Source: Evernia prunastri
Taxonomy: Eukaryota; Ascomycota; Lecanoromycetes; Lecanorales; Parmeliaceae
Direction: 5' to 3'
Assembly: GCA_003184365.1 (NCBI GenBank)
Contig: NKYR01000024.1
Span: 124,001-188,000 of the forward strand
DNA: 64,000 nucleotides
Shown here: positions 31,592 to 44,304 of the stretch, in pieces
Layout: each line of letters starts with the position of its first letter
Position numbering within the stretch: position 1 is the first letter of the stretch
Translations under genes and position numbers: made by a program
The notes under the pieces: model-generated
The model's database searches: none
What the model saw: only the letters and a program-made list of their open reading frames with translations
Told to the model about the DNA's origin: nothing

Positions 31592-33299
31592 ATGACTACA
31601 CCCAGTACCAAGGATTATGGCGATGACAGCGACAACAAGCTCGCCGAGCATGTTTCGACCGCCTCGCTCGAAAATGTCCCCACAATCACCAGGACCAGAA
31701 GAGAGCCCCCGGAGCTCGTTAGAGACATGTCACTGGAAGAGCGACAGCATTCAGAAAAAGCCTTGGTCCGAAAGATCGACTTGAGACTCCTACCGATGAT
31801 CGTTCTCATGTACATCATGAATTATCTTGACCGGAACAACATCGCGGCGGCCCGTTTGGCAGGCTTGCAGGACCCACTGTCTAAAGGAGGATTGGACCTC
31901 ACGAGCACGCAGTATCTGACAGCACTCAGTATCCTCTTCGTAGGGTACATACTTATGCAGATCCCCTCAAATCTGTTCCTGAACAAGATCGGAAAGCCTG
32001 CGCTGTACCTCCCAACCGTCATGGTTGTCTGGGGTGTCATCTCCGCTGCTACAGCAGGAGCTCAAAGCTATGGTGGCTTGATCGCCATCAGGTTCTTCCT
32101 TGGGTTCGTGGAGGCGGCCTATTTTGCCGGATGTTTGTTCTTCTTGTCCTCCTGGTACACACGCAAAGAGCTAGGTTTCCGGACCGCTTTACTGTACTCC
32201 GGCGCTCTAATCTCTGGTGCCTTCTCTGGCTTGATTACTGCTGGTATCAAGAATGGCTTGGATGGGGCACGAGGTCTCCGTGCTTGGCGCTGGTTGTTCA
32301 TTATTGAGGGTGCCATTACCATCTTCATTGCATTTTGCGCATACTTTATTCTGCCGAACTTTCCTCGAACGACGAGGTGGCTTACAGAGGAAGAGCGTCA
32401 GCTGGCCATATGGCGCTTGGATGAAGACATTGGGGAAGATGACTGGGTCGACTCAAGCCAGCAGACTTTCTTCCACGGGATGAAGCTCGCGATTCTGGAT
32501 CTTAAGACGTGGATCTTGGTGAGCTTGCCCAAGACCTTTCTTGTATCTTCCACTAATCATTTCCTAGATGGGTATACTCTTTGGTATCGTTGCATCAGGG
32601 ACCGTTACAAATCTCTTTCCCACTGTGGTTGCAACTCTGGGCTATTCAGACGTCGACTCTCTGCTCCTCACGGTTCCTCCTTATATCCTAGCTGTTATTA
32701 TATCCTTCTGCAATGCCTGGCATGCCGACAAATCGGGAGAAAGATACTTTCATATCACGCTGCCGCTGTGTTTCGCCTTCATTGCATTCATCATTGCTGC
32801 GGCGACTACAGCAATCGGGCCAAGATACTTTGCTATGATGCTCATGCCCGCTGGTGTTTATGCGGGCTACGTGGTTGCGTTAGGGTGGATCTCAAACACA
32901 ATACCCCGACCTCCTGCCAAGGTTAATTATACTTTCTGTCCACGCAGAAACCATACTGACACTTGGTCTAGCGTGCCGCTGCTCTTGCCGCCATCAATGC
33001 TGTCTCAAATACTTCCCAAATATACGCTTCCTACATGTACCCAGAGTCTGCGGGACCGCGCTACAGTATGTTCCTCCCCACCTTAGGGTAATACTGTGTA
33101 TTAATCCGAACCAGTCGTTGCTATGAGTGTCAATTGCGTCACGGCTTTTGTGGCCATCTGCATGGCTACAATTCTCCGTTTCGTTCTCGTACGGCTCAAC
33201 AAGAAGCTAGACCGAGGTGAGCCTGTCGAAGGCGCCGTGGCTGTTGGAGAAGGAGTACCAGGAGAGGCGAGTCGTAGGGGCTTTCGATTTCTTTTGTAA
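31592..33299 (+). CDS. MFS transporter, Dal5/TNA1 (anion:cation symporter) type
   Basis: Four exons, 31592-32518, 32568-32921, 32972-33065 and 33115-33299, give 519 residues with three introns of 49, 50 and 49 nt, all in phase. The N-terminal 60 residues are acidic and cytosolic. KIDLRLLPMIVLMYIMNYLD-RNN is the standard start of helix 1 in the Dal5/allantoate permease group. ADAGx-like loops follow (LFLNKIGKPALYLP, GFVEAAYFAG), then WRWLFIIEGAIT before helix 6 and FPRTTRWLTEEER in the central loop. About 12 hydrophobic helices can be counted. Members take up small organic anions such as allantoate, nicotinate, biotin or pantothenate; the substrate here cannot be told. It sits in the plasma membrane by family. 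Confidence 0.92.
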
Positions 33300-34955
33300 T
33301 AGACATTGCATCGAGGGTTCAGCGGCAACGCATCTTGCTTCTATGTTACCGTCGCCATTTAGGCATCTGGTCTGCCACTCCGTTTACATTGTCACCGGTG
33401 CGCACCGGTGTTGCGGTGATGATGACGCAGGAGCATCTTTCTCAAAAATCGCTTGCGATTTATCCTCTGGCGGGGCGCCGAGTAGCCTGCTTCTTAGCGG
33501 ACTTTAACGCACGTCCGATAGATGGAGCCCACAGCCGCTCCCATCTCCTGCATGTCTATTTGCCTGTCGTTGACGCTTTGGCTACAAATCTCAACGCTAC
33601 AACTACACAACTCATAGACGAAGCTGTTTCTCGACATCGATTTCCTTTCTGTCGATGCTCATATTGAAATCCTATACTGCTGACCCATCGAGCAAGAAGT
33701 CGGCGAATCAAGGACGGCCCTTCCTTCCCCGTCCAAGTGAGCCAAGCTGGACTATGCTATCGGTGCAACTTCCCTCTTTTTAGTGAAAAGCATTGGGTCA
33801 CCTTGACTTCTCCTTCGCCGCCTTTGCTGAATATTGTTTGGCTGTGATACATTTTTCCGCATGCCCCCCCAATGCCCCTCCACCCCACTCACCTGTGACT
33901 TCTGTTTTCTTTTGTTATAGCGACGAGCTACGTAGGCGGGAAGGGCCAAGGTAATTGCGGGGGAGACGCCCCAAGACCTGTTCCGCTCTTGGCTGGTTGG
34001 GTCGGACGGACAGACCACGCGGGGGTTGAGCGAGTGGTCGTCGTCGCCGCTATAGAATACGAAGTGTAGCTAATGAGGAAGTAGCAGAAGTGGAGGCGCT
34101 GCTGGTGGCCGTCGCTGTGGATGCGGGGGCGTTAGAATGGGGCAACAGCGCTGCTGACATGTCGTCACGTCGAAACTTATCGAGGACCAATAGCGGGTAA
34201 GTGGAAGGCATTTCTTGAAGGGTGTTACGCTGAAGCCCATGTTTCTACTGTTCGGGGAATTTTGCTCACTGTTAAGGATTCATTAGGGCCCACCGCCTTA
34301 TGGGAAAAAAGATTTGGAACAGTTGTGTTTGATGTCGCCGAGGTCTTTGTCAAGCATGTATCAGATCTTAGCAGAAATGATACGATTACTTGAGGTAACA
34401 CGCAACGCGATCGACGATACATGAGACGGAAAAAGCGGGCTAGGATGTACCTCCGTATGACCTGGAGATTATGATCATGCGGAGATTAACGGATGAATTT
34501 CATCCTAGATGATTACTCGTGTATCGTTGTAGACTCCTTTTCCTTTTTGAAGAATTGTTTGCGACCCCCACCCAGGAGATTTGGTGTGCGGCGCTGAAAA
34601 GCGGGTAGGTATTCGAGCATCCTTCCTGACTATTTTCACCGCTTGACGCAGGGCTCCTCCGGGACACGAGTCGTTCTAGACCGTGCAAAGCTATGTGGCA
34701 CGTTGCTGTGTTTCAAATAAACCATGCAGAAAACGAAATCGACTGTTTTAATACTTCAGGTGCGGATAGATTCCCTTCATGCAGGTCAGCATCCTTCACG
34801 CCATTTCAGCTGTAAAGCGGCGTTTCGCAAAGCTGAAATGCATTCTTATATTCCCTTTGTTTTCAGGTTGCACAGTCTGTGTTCACAACCATCCTTTCAA
34901 CACTCAGTCGCGCGAAACTCATACGCTTGCTGCATAGCAATCTGGCTAGTCAGCC
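33300..34955. other. 1.7-kb intergenic region
   Basis: Reading frames here are short, opposite-strand and without motif. I see no gene, repeat or RNA. Confidence 0.5.
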
Positions 34956-37247
34956 ATGAAGGCCGCAATGGATCCGGGGCGGTGGCCTTCTCATCAACCT
35001 TCATACTCGGACCAGCATGCTCGATTCCTGTCCGCAGCTGACGATCTCGAGATGTCGGACATCCTAGGGTAAATTGTTCTTTTCCTCAAATAATCGAGGC
35101 CTTGCTCAACAAGCCACTGTAGTCTAAATGCACCAATCATGCGATCGGAAACAGCGTCCATAAGGTCGGGCTTTACGCCATTGCTTGGTTCAGTCAAGTC
35201 CCCGGATACTCCTAGCATCACGTGGACGAAGTGGGGCCGTGACCGGAAGAAAGCCAAACGATACGGTGCCGATGGCTGGCGCGTTGGCGTTACCATTTGC
35301 GCTTCGACTGCGGCAGCAGTCCTTCTTATCAATATCGGTTTGACGATCTGGGCTTCCACGAAGAACGGCTTGAGTAACGGCATTGCAACCATCCAAAACG
35401 GAAGCTGTCAGAAGACCAGGAGTCTCAGTTTATGGCTACACTTAGCCATTAACGTGTTGAGTACCCTACTTCTAGCCGCTAGCAACTATTGTATGCAGTG
35501 CCTATCGTCCCCGACGCGCGAGGACATCGATCGAGCACATGCCCGCCACATCTGGCTCGATATTGGAGTGCCCAGTCTTCGCAATCTACAAGGCATAGCG
35601 CGAAATAGGGTCGTCCTCTGGTGGCTCTTGGCTCTTTCGAGTATACCACTACATCTTTTATACAACAGTGCTGTCTTTTCAACTCTATCTTCTCAGGAAT
35701 ACTTCGTATACGTTGGATCTGATGAGCTAGTAAGTGGAAATTACAATAATTGGACAGCCATCACGCCCACAGGGATGGCAGAAAGCGGCTTTGTGGTCAT
35801 CCCAACTTTTGCTGAGATCTACCAAAATATCTCGAACTGGCAGAATATGACCAGCGATAAATGTATAAAAGCCTACGGACAATCCTTTATGTCAAATCGT
35901 TCGACTCTATTAGCCATAAGTTCGAGCCTAAACGCCAGTGACCCATTAATCTATATCAGCCATGCCTCCATGGAAGCCTACCTTCATGGAGGTTTTCCGG
36001 AATACTCCTGGATGTGTTCTGCTTATGCCAATTTGAGAAATGGAGAAGGAACGACATGTGACATCAACGGCCTCTCTAGGTACTCCTCAGACTGGAATCT
36101 AGAACGACAAGATTTTTCTCAACTTCCTATTCAATATTGTCTGAGTCAACCAATCGAAGAACACTGCCGGCTGCAAATGAGTCTAATTGTAATGTGTATT
36201 GTGATGCTCTGCAACTTCATGAAAGCACTTTGCATGTATTTGATACTCAGACATCAGAAATTTCCACCGTTGGTCACCCTTGGAGATGCGATCGAATCGT
36301 TTCTGCACAAACGGGACCCCACAACGGAGAGTATGTGTTTAGCCAATAAGAATGATTTTATCGCCAAGGGCTGGGACGATTCACGGAGAACATACCTGAG
36401 AAATCCGCACAGATGGTTTTCCGGTGCTAGCTGGAGGCGCTGGGTGATATGCAACACACTGTGCATCTCAACACTTATTGTGGCCGACAGACTCCTAGGC
36501 ATAGGCCTTCAAAACACTCTGCTTTCGTCGAAGAATTTGTCCTACCTGTGGAGCCTAGGCTTTGGCACCGTGACATCAGAGTCACTGGTGTCCTGGAATA
36601 AGCCTGGCAACGCCGGGCTACTCCTAAATGTTTTAGTGGCCAACTCACCCCAGGTCCTACTCTCCTTCCTTTTCCTTACTTACAACGGCCTCTTTACCTG
36701 CATGCTCATGGCTAGCGAATGGAGCGATCACGCTCATGAACGGAAACCTTTGCGTGTCTCAAATACAGTCGGTGAACAAAGATCCACCTACCGCTTACAG
36801 CTTCCCTATAAGTATGGAATTCCATTGATGGTCTTGTCTGGAACATTACACTGGCTCGTCTCCCAGAGCCTGTTCCTTGCACGCGTGGCAAGCTTCGATT
36901 CCAATGGAGAAGAAGATACGGAGTATACAGTATCTACGATGGGATATAGCTGTATAGACATCATTACCGTCATCATCCTTGGCTCTATCGTCGTTGCTCT
37001 TGGGATTCTGAACGGCTTCCGGAAGTACAGGCCCGGCATGCCGCTCGTGGGAAGCTGCAGCGCTGCTATCAGTGCGGCATGTCATCGGCCCAGGGATGAC
37101 GTTGATGCCGCTACTTTGCCGGTGCTCTGGGGTGCTGTGAGCGGCACAGAAGAGGGCGGACCAGGACATTGCTGCTTTACGAGCTTTGAGGCTTCTCCGC
37201 CTGTGGAAGGCGAAGTCTACGCGGGCCAGCATCCAAACAAGGTCTGA
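34956..37247 (+). CDS. Large fungal membrane protein, DUF6536 family
   Basis: Exon 1 is 34956-35068 and exon 2 is 35123-37247, across a 54-nt phase-2 intron (GTAAAT donor, GTAG acceptor). The product is 745 residues; ATG 34968 would also serve. The DUF6536 part spans about residues 85-240: DGWRVGVTICASTAAAVLLI, then GSCQKTRSLSLWLHLAINVL, LLAASNYCMQCLSSPTREDI, HIWLDIGVPSLRNL, and SIPLHLLYNSAVF. These motifs are strongly typical. About seven to nine hydrophobic helices are visible, with a large glycosylatable loop (several NxS/T) after helix 3. The function of the family is unknown. The unspliced frame would start at ATG 35139 and lose the N-terminal tail. Confidence 0.85.
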
Positions 37248-38936
37248 TCAAAACTGCGATAGAGCCTGACAAGGGTGGAGGATGAGGATGGGTCCTGGAA
37301 CGGACCGTGAGCTGCTGGACTGTGGGAAGGAGGAGGTGCGATGCACTGACCATCACCGTCCAAATTACAGATTCGCCCTGATCGAACAAGGGGGACGGGG
37401 AGCCTGGAAGGGCACGATCGCCTCGCTCCCAACGAAGCGCACATTCTCAGTCCACGTGATTCTCTACAAGTGGCGTTTCAGCAAACGTACTCCTTTCTGT
37501 AAAGGATGCTAGATCTTGAGAGCGGTTACATATATGGCTGACTGTGTTGTGGGGCCGGGTATGTTGCGCATTATCGGTATACATCGTTATCCATGTCTAA
37601 CACAGTACACTTGTTCATCTCATCTTATCACTCGCCTCATGAATCAGTCTTTAACAATTGCATGTATTTTTACTCGAATGAAACTTCGCATTCATAAACA
37701 TGAGACTCCTTTTGGGAGACCAGAGAAGCAATTCTTACTACCTCTCTAACAATTTCAACGCTTCGCGGCCGAATGAGAGGAATCCGCACCCCTTTCGAAA
37801 TGTTTCTGACTGGAGATGGGTTCAAAGACCTCGGCGGAGATGCTGCGTCCAAAACGACGTTCGTAACATCGCTAGCCGAGTCGTTTTTGACTACGTTGCC
37901 ATAGTCAATGCCTGTGTAACTCTGTTGAGATATGCTGGCTAGCTTGTGGTCTGTGAGTATATCAAGCAAGCCCTACCTAATTTTGATTATGTATAGGTCT
38001 GATATTGACGATGCCGTGATATCCTGTTGCGAAGGTACAAATGCCTCTTTAATTAAAATTATTCGTTACTGTCATGGTTCCAGGCCAGGCCTACCAGCCC
38101 AGTCCTACCGGCCTGACTAGTGGCCTTGGCACACCATGATATCTCAGCACTCCACTGTACATAGACACCTTCATACATGATATTCTATTCATTCTATGAC
38201 ATTACACTCTACCAGTCCGGTACTACGTCTAGACCCTGACAGTTACTGAGATCTTCCTACTTGGAGGATTCATGGTTATATAGGTATCATACGGTACACC
38301 ACCTTCAGAATTGGGTTTGCAATGAGTCTGGATCATAGCTGTAAGCCTTGACTCTTTGTGATTTCCCTTTATGAGAGGTTTTGCAGCATTTTACTGGCCA
38401 GTGATCGAAGCAGGGACTGGGATTATCAGCGCTTGTCTACCAATCCTAGACCCAATGATAAGTATATCGAGTTCTGAGAGTATTCTCCGCTGCATTCAAC
38501 GGATAATCATTAGCTCTTGGTCCAGAAAGAGACTCACTGAGCATCGCGACAGTGACGGCTTTATGTGAGCTTCAAGTGTCAATGTCATGTTCGTGTCATC
38601 TGGTATTTACGAAGGCAGGACAATAGGGAAGGCACATCAAACCGAAGTCGAGGCGCCGCCTATGCAAACCCTCCGCGTACCGCCTCATGATCTTGCCATT
38701 CTGTCCAGTACCTGGAGGCAGGAGAAGCTGGTGTGATTGAATTCCGCATTCGGGCTCAACCAAGACACAAGGAGTTTTTTGACGTAGCACTTTGTTTGTC
38801 ACAGTGGGGCTGCTAGCTAGTGGGTCCCTGAGTGGAAGTTCTAGTCCTCCATCAAACGTACTATGAATCTAGGCTACGAAGGAGCTTCTACTGCCAATAG
38901 CCAACTCTCTGTGACATCAGCCATCTCCTCTCAGTA
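37248..38936. other. 1.7-kb intergenic region
   Basis: It is AT-rich in the middle. No supported gene or repeat. Confidence 0.5.
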
Positions 38937-39521
38937 TCAGTACCTCTTCAGAAGCCTCTCTTCTTCCCCTGTCCATCGCGCATAAGCTGCTACCGCTCCA
39001 ATCACTGACCTCCCCAACGCCATCATCCACAAGCCGGGAAACAACGTGTCCCCCATATCCGCTATCAGACACATGTGCACATTGCTCTTCGGCAATCCCT
39101 CCGCGTTCACTAATCCGTCCCTCGCCAAACCATACATAATGTGCAACGCTTTCTCGAACCCCAGATTGGCAGGGCGTAGCTCGGCTGTGAAGGTGATGTC
39201 GCGATCAGTAGACGGGTTGAAGAAGCGATGCTGTATACCGATGGGCACACTGGCTATTTCGCCCGGAGTAAGAGTTTTCGTTTCCTCTCCAATCGTGATA
39301 CCGAGCTCGCCATCTTGCGGGAAGAACGTCTCGGCGTAGGTGCTATGGTAGTGCAATGAATTTCCACCGCCGGGGCTGACTTTGACCCTGAAGCGGCTGT
39401 AAACGTAGTCGGTTTCGGCCCCATACTTCTCGATGTATATCTCATCCTTTATGGTTGGGTTCGTCTGTGTGCGCAAATTGGGGTCGCGCATGCCCGGGGG
39501 AGTATCCTTCGGGTCGGCCAT
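38937..39521 (-). CDS. Cupin-domain protein
   Basis: Single exon, 194 residues from ATG 39521; the upstream in-frame opening codon is TTG, so I prefer this ATG. The cupin fold is shown by the metal-site motif HYHSTYAETFFPQDGELGIT (His, His and Glu ligands) and the second motif LTPGEIASVPIGIQHRFFNP. The C-terminal 80 residues are hydrophobic (LFPGLWMMALGRSVIGAVAA) and may help it pack or associate with membranes. Single-domain cupins like this act as small oxygenases, isomerases or binding proteins, often next to biosynthetic genes. A methyltransferase relic, a GST and a P450 relic follow on its right. No substrate can be assigned. Confidence 0.85.
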   Translation of the reverse strand: MADPKDTPPGMRDPNLRTQTNPTIKDEIYIEKYGAETDYVYSRFRVKVSPGGGNSLHYHSTYAETFFPQDGELGITIGEETKTLTPGEIASVPIGIQHRFFNPSTDRDITFTAELRPANLGFEKALHIMYGLARDGLVNAEGLPKSNVHMCLIADMGDTLFPGLWMMALGRSVIGAVAAYARWTGEEERLLKRY

Positions 39522-40259
39522 GATCGCAGATTGGTTACGCAGGTTAGATATCAAAGATTCATCAGCAAGTGAGTCAGTTTTATCATCCCAACACTAAGGA
39601 GGGTGATTAGCCATTTATGCATATGGTACACTTAGGAAGAGTCACAAATCAAGCATCAGCCTGCATGCATGGGGGGCAATTATCTTAGCGTGTGAGAAGA
39701 CGTACCTTTCCAGCCGATTAGTCAGTATTGCCCCCGATTGGTAGGATTGTTCAAGGCAGGTGGGGAGGGGGGTTCATTTTTCTTATCGGTCAAAATAAAA
39801 TCAAGATATCACCTTCTTCCTCGGGTTTTAAATGTATATGCTGGTGTAAGTGGTTTTTGTCTAAAGATTCATGTATAAAATAGAAGAGACAGCTTCTTAT
39901 GGGCAGTGAAGACCATGTCAAGAGTACGCTAACGTAACAATTTGTTACTAAGGGCTAAGTCGAATTAACACATGGTAGCATGTGACCAATAGTGTATGTC
40001 AATCCGCTGTGGGAAGTGCAGGCTATTCATTGAATGGCTGATTTCAATACTTGTTTTCAAACATTTTCGGAATGAACAGCCAGCTTCTACAAAGTCTCAT
40101 TAACTCTTTATCGGAAGTTCAGAATGTCAAAGTAACGAGAATGAACATGGTCCCCTGCAAAGATGGATAGCGATCTTAGGTATCCCGCGTTGAGGGATTG
40201 CATGCATGCCGCTCTACGATCGTTAAAGCTGCTTAAACGATCCACGCGCTGTTTTCTTA
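39522..40259. other. AT-rich intergenic region
   Basis: This stretch separates the cupin from the methyltransferase relic. A missing 5' exon of the latter may lie in 40140-40258; ATG 40163 opens a short frame in a different phase. Confidence 0.45.
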
Positions 40260-41430
40260 TTGGAACAGATAAGAGAGGCTGTCTTCACGAAGGAGGAGGG
40301 ACCGGTACCTATTTTTGCACTATTCAACACGTTGGATACGGCCTCTTCAAACAATGAGCGTGAGGATTACATTTTCACTCGCGACTGTAGATCCACATCA
40401 CAATATTCTACTCGCTCTGTCATCTATCTTGCTGAACTGAAGAAGAAACCCACAAGATTGAACTATCAGCATTGGCTCATAAAGAAACTCTGCGGCTTCC
40501 TCCTCCACCCTGCCATTCTTATTCACCTATTCTCAATCCGCATCGCCGACATTGGAACAGGAACTGGGTAATTCCAAGCTTTCCCCTTCAAAAAGAAACA
40601 TTCAACCAGAAACATTTACCTCGTGTACAAGCATTTGGCTGACCGAAATGTGTCGCATCCTTCCTGAGTCAGCACGCCTTGACTGGTTCGAAATCTCCCC
40701 ACAGCAGTATCCACTATCCGAATGGAAACCCGCGAATTTGGATTTACGTATAAATAATGCAATTACTCCGTTTCCTCCTGAACAACTTGCCTGATACGAT
40801 GTTGTTCATATTCGATGCTTCGTCACTCTGGTCACCTCGGAGAATCTGCCGTCCTTTATTGCCTCTTTGCTGTCTTGAGTGCTGCTCCGCTGCTTTATCC
40901 CTGCAAGCACGCCTGCTGGACAACCGATTTGCTCAGTCTTAATGAAGAACCTGGCGGCTATCTACAGTGGCTTGACGCAGACCCGCTTTCGAGCCGTGTC
41001 GTCACCGCCAACCCGTCGATACCGACGAGTGCGACTGCGAGCCTCGTTTCTTTGATGCAAAGACCGCATCCGAAGGCGGACTACAGGTAAGCAGGGGACC
41101 CCAATGCCGCCAGGTACCCCTCTATGCTTAGGCTTACTGTCGTATATCTTCTCCATCGGCTAGATTAAACATCTTTGCCTCGTATCGAAACAGTCCGGCC
41201 TTGAGGTAGTCGTAGATGAGAGCATCGCTATGCGGGATGAGTACAGGGTTTTTTGGAGTCAGTCTTATTTGATGGGCTACGAGGAGTTCTGTGCAAAGGT
41301 GTACAGTGTAGATGACGGCGATAGACACAGTGAGATGGAAAAGGCTGTGACGGAGCTAGGTCGGGAGTTTCATCTCGGTACGTCTATGGATACAGGAACA
41401 TTCTGCATTGTGGTCCAGAAGCCTGCCTAG
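40260..41430 (+). pseudogene. UMTA/LaeA-like SAM methyltransferase, broken
   Basis: Coding blocks are 40260-40567, 40632-40871, 40937-41086 and 41164-41430. The first intron (64 nt, GTAATT donor, ACAAG acceptor) joins IADIGTGTG and IWLTEMCR exactly across SAM motif I. NYQHWLIKKLCGFLLHP precedes it, and YDVVHIRCFVTLV, EPGGYLQWLDADPLSS and a C-terminal YRVFWSQSYLMGYEEF follow, all usual for this fungal family. Two defects are visible: a TGA at 40792-40794 just before YDVVHIR, and a phase clash between block 3 (ends phase 2 at a good GTAAGC donor) and block 4 (needs phase 0). The 5' end has no ATG. Unless these are sequencing errors, no full enzyme can be made. Confidence 0.75.
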
Positions 41431-43038
41431 GCCATGTAAAAGTATAGCGTGCTCATGGATGAGTTGATTTGACTAGCATTTGGGAGTTGCCCGAATCTAC
41501 GAGGCTTCGAAAATGGACTTTACTGGCTTTATTAGCAATTGCATTGGCCGCTTGAAGCACGAGGTGAGAACCAATATGCTTACATGGAAGAAGTTAAAAA
41601 GGTTAGTCAAATTCTAGGGTCTTTCCTTCAGCAGTGTTGCGGTATTATGCTTGTATATTGACATAGAGACTGAGACTAAAACCGAAGGCGATCAGAGCCA
41701 GAGCAGTGCGATACATGCTCTGAAGCATAGTTTGCACGAGAGAAGCTGCAAAACCAACTTATCTCCAAGCAAGCAACTGGAAAACAGATGCGCCACCTCT
41801 GGGCTCTACCCAACATCATTCATAAGTACGCCTAACTGGATTGGCTCCCTTGTCGTACACAGGAAGACACGCACGACTGGCCCTCACCAGATATGAAACG
41901 AGCCAACGGTCACGAAGCAGCTGCATGGGATGACAGCCTTGCACGGCCTTGACTTGTAAGTAAAGTTGATCAAGGAATGAGTTGCAAAAAGCTCTCAGCA
42001 CCCACACCTGTGGTTGCGGGTAATCGACTGAATGGGAGCCTAGGCACGCATTGGTGGAGCAGATCCAAGGTGTTGGGACACTTATAGAAGGACATGCTCG
42101 GATGTGATGCGCGAGGCACACCAGACATAAATTTACAGTTGCGGTACCCATGGACAATGTTGGTATAATGAATGTACGGCCGTTGGAAAGATACGAGACA
42201 AGCTGAAAATTTTCAACTGTCAGGGCTGAATCCTGTTCGGATAGAAATGGAAGAGAGTGCTGACCTGCATAATAGATTACCCAAAATTAAGGTAAGGGAG
42301 AGGTGTAAGATGCGCACTTAGGACAAAGCTGGCAGGGACTTGGCTCCACAGTGCGATAGTGCCAGGTACCAATGTACCTATCTAAGGTACGTAAGTAGTA
42401 TTCCAGGTAGATTGATATTTCTGACTCGTTTAATGTTGTACCTTAAATCATCGACCCACCACCACGAGTATGGCGATCGGCGATGGATGCTCGAAGGACA
42501 TTGTTTGGAGGTTGGCACTTTGGTACTCCAAAACTTGCTGATCGACACCAGCCGAGACGTCATCAAGCATCATTCCTCGACCAGCTTTCCTCCCGCCCTT
42601 CTGTTTCCAGCCACACACATTAGTGCTGATTGTCCACTCTGCTAGCAAGAAAAATAGTTCCTACTGGGAAACCCTTCTTACTGGACCCACTCGATGTTGT
42701 TATACACTCACGCGGAGAAGGCATATGTAGGATCCCATATCTACCAACTTCGGTATTCGGATACCCCGTCTTGCGCGTTCAGGGGAAAAGAAGTTGGCCG
42801 GTTTTGGACGAACCTAGCTGCAGGGCATAAACCTTCCAGCGACGCATGGCATGGAGATAATGCATGCATGCACATGCGTGATCCGTCACCAGCAACCATC
42901 GGCGACAATATTAGTACTCATGGCTCAGGGCGCTGCCTCAAAAGTGTAGCCGTCTATGGAGCACCTTGTGTTCAACTTATAAATGTCTGCCATTTTCTTT
43001 TCGCGATACTTCACACCAAGCGTTAAGCTCCACTCATT
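41431..43038. other. 1.6-kb intergenic region
   Basis: No gene supported. Small frames here show no motif. Confidence 0.5.
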
Positions 43039-43963
43039 ATGTCCTTCTCACCGTCGCTTATCACGTCGTCTCTGGTAGTTGTCGCCGTCATCTTTCCAGT
43101 CCTAGCCACGATTTCTATAGCTTTGCGTTTCCTTGCGCGCCGGATGAAGGCCCAAGAGCTAAAATCAGACGACTGGACGATATTGCTAAGTCTGGTGAGG
43201 AAAGACCAGCTCTTGTCCTTGGTATAAGGCAAATGCTCATTTGGAACAGTTCGTTCGCTGGATTCTTTCCATCGATACCTTTGTTACGGCCGGCCTGGGT
43301 GGAGTCAACGTAACCACCCTGGACGAGCTAAGTGCGTTGTACGATTAGTCGTTTCATGCTTTGCTCTCGATACATCGCGGCTATCGCTAAACAACAAGGA
43401 CTCAGGTACAATGCACGGCCGCAAGGCCGCTTTCGGGAGCGTGGAATCCTGTACACCCAACAATTAAGATCCCTTTCGCTACCTTCTCCATCGTTTTCGC
43501 TGTGATGAGCATTGTCTTCGATCTTGTGGTTCTGTGTCTTCCTCTCCCTGTCAATAAGTCTCTCCACATGGGGACTAAGCACCAAGTCACTGTAGCGATG
43601 ATTTTCTGGCTCGGGGCTTTGTAAGTGTTACCCATATCATTGCTACCCTCCTTCCCCAGTCTGCACGGCGTCTGACCACCACCTAGCTGCTGTGTAGCTG
43701 CGGCAGTCCGCCTGAGGTACCCTTACCTTACTGTCTACACCGCTGCAAGTTCACAGTCCACGGATCGATACTGTAAGCTCGCCCCTCGCCAGTCCCCACG
43801 AACCGCTATAATGATACGAGCTTTGGTGGTTAGTGAACGAGACTCATCAATACCACCGACAACCGTAGCTCCCTTCCCCCCCCCCTCCTCTTCTGTCTTA
43901 GTGGACTCTCCTGCAGTTACAATCAGTAAGGAAGTAGTAGCCTTGCAACTCAAAAAACAGTAA
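43039..43963 (+). pseudogene. Rhodopsin-domain (SAT4-type) membrane protein relic
   Basis: Exon 1 (43039-43194) has the normal start: hydrophobic helix, LRFLARRMKAQELKSDDWTI, then a GTGAGG donor. The next block (43250-43348) keeps only part of the following loop and ends at TAG. From about 43405 another block holds the family's middle (CTAARPLSGAWNP, then FDLVVLCLPLPVNKSLHMGT and a lysine-poor TM). A 66-nt intron (43621-43686, GTAAGT/CTAG) links to CCVAAAVRLRYPYLTVYTAA and a Ser/Pro-rich tail stopping at 43963. Helices 3-4 and the conserved part after the last block are missing. An intact relative lies at 58952-60310 and shows what is lost. This is a decayed copy with internal deletions. Confidence 0.65.
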
Positions 43964-44304
43964 ACTCTTCTCTTTGGAGTTTGATGAACCACGCTACCTT
44001 CGTATCTCATGTTTTCGATCCAGCAGAGTTTCAAAGGGCCAGACTGGTACTCCATTTCGCGTCAACATTGAAACCCAACGGTGGGGATTGTAGATATGAG
44101 CATGTCTGCAGAGAAGAGACGGAAGGAGGCACCAGAGGTAAGACACAGTTTCTTTGAGCCGCACATTTCGCTTCTTCACACCATGCATGCATGACCCTTG
44201 CTACATTTTCCTACAGCAACCACGCCTAACATCGCAAGATCGCACCATCCCAGCACCCAGGCCATGTCGTCCCCTTCAAGCCTCCCATCATTCCCGTCCC
44301 CTCT

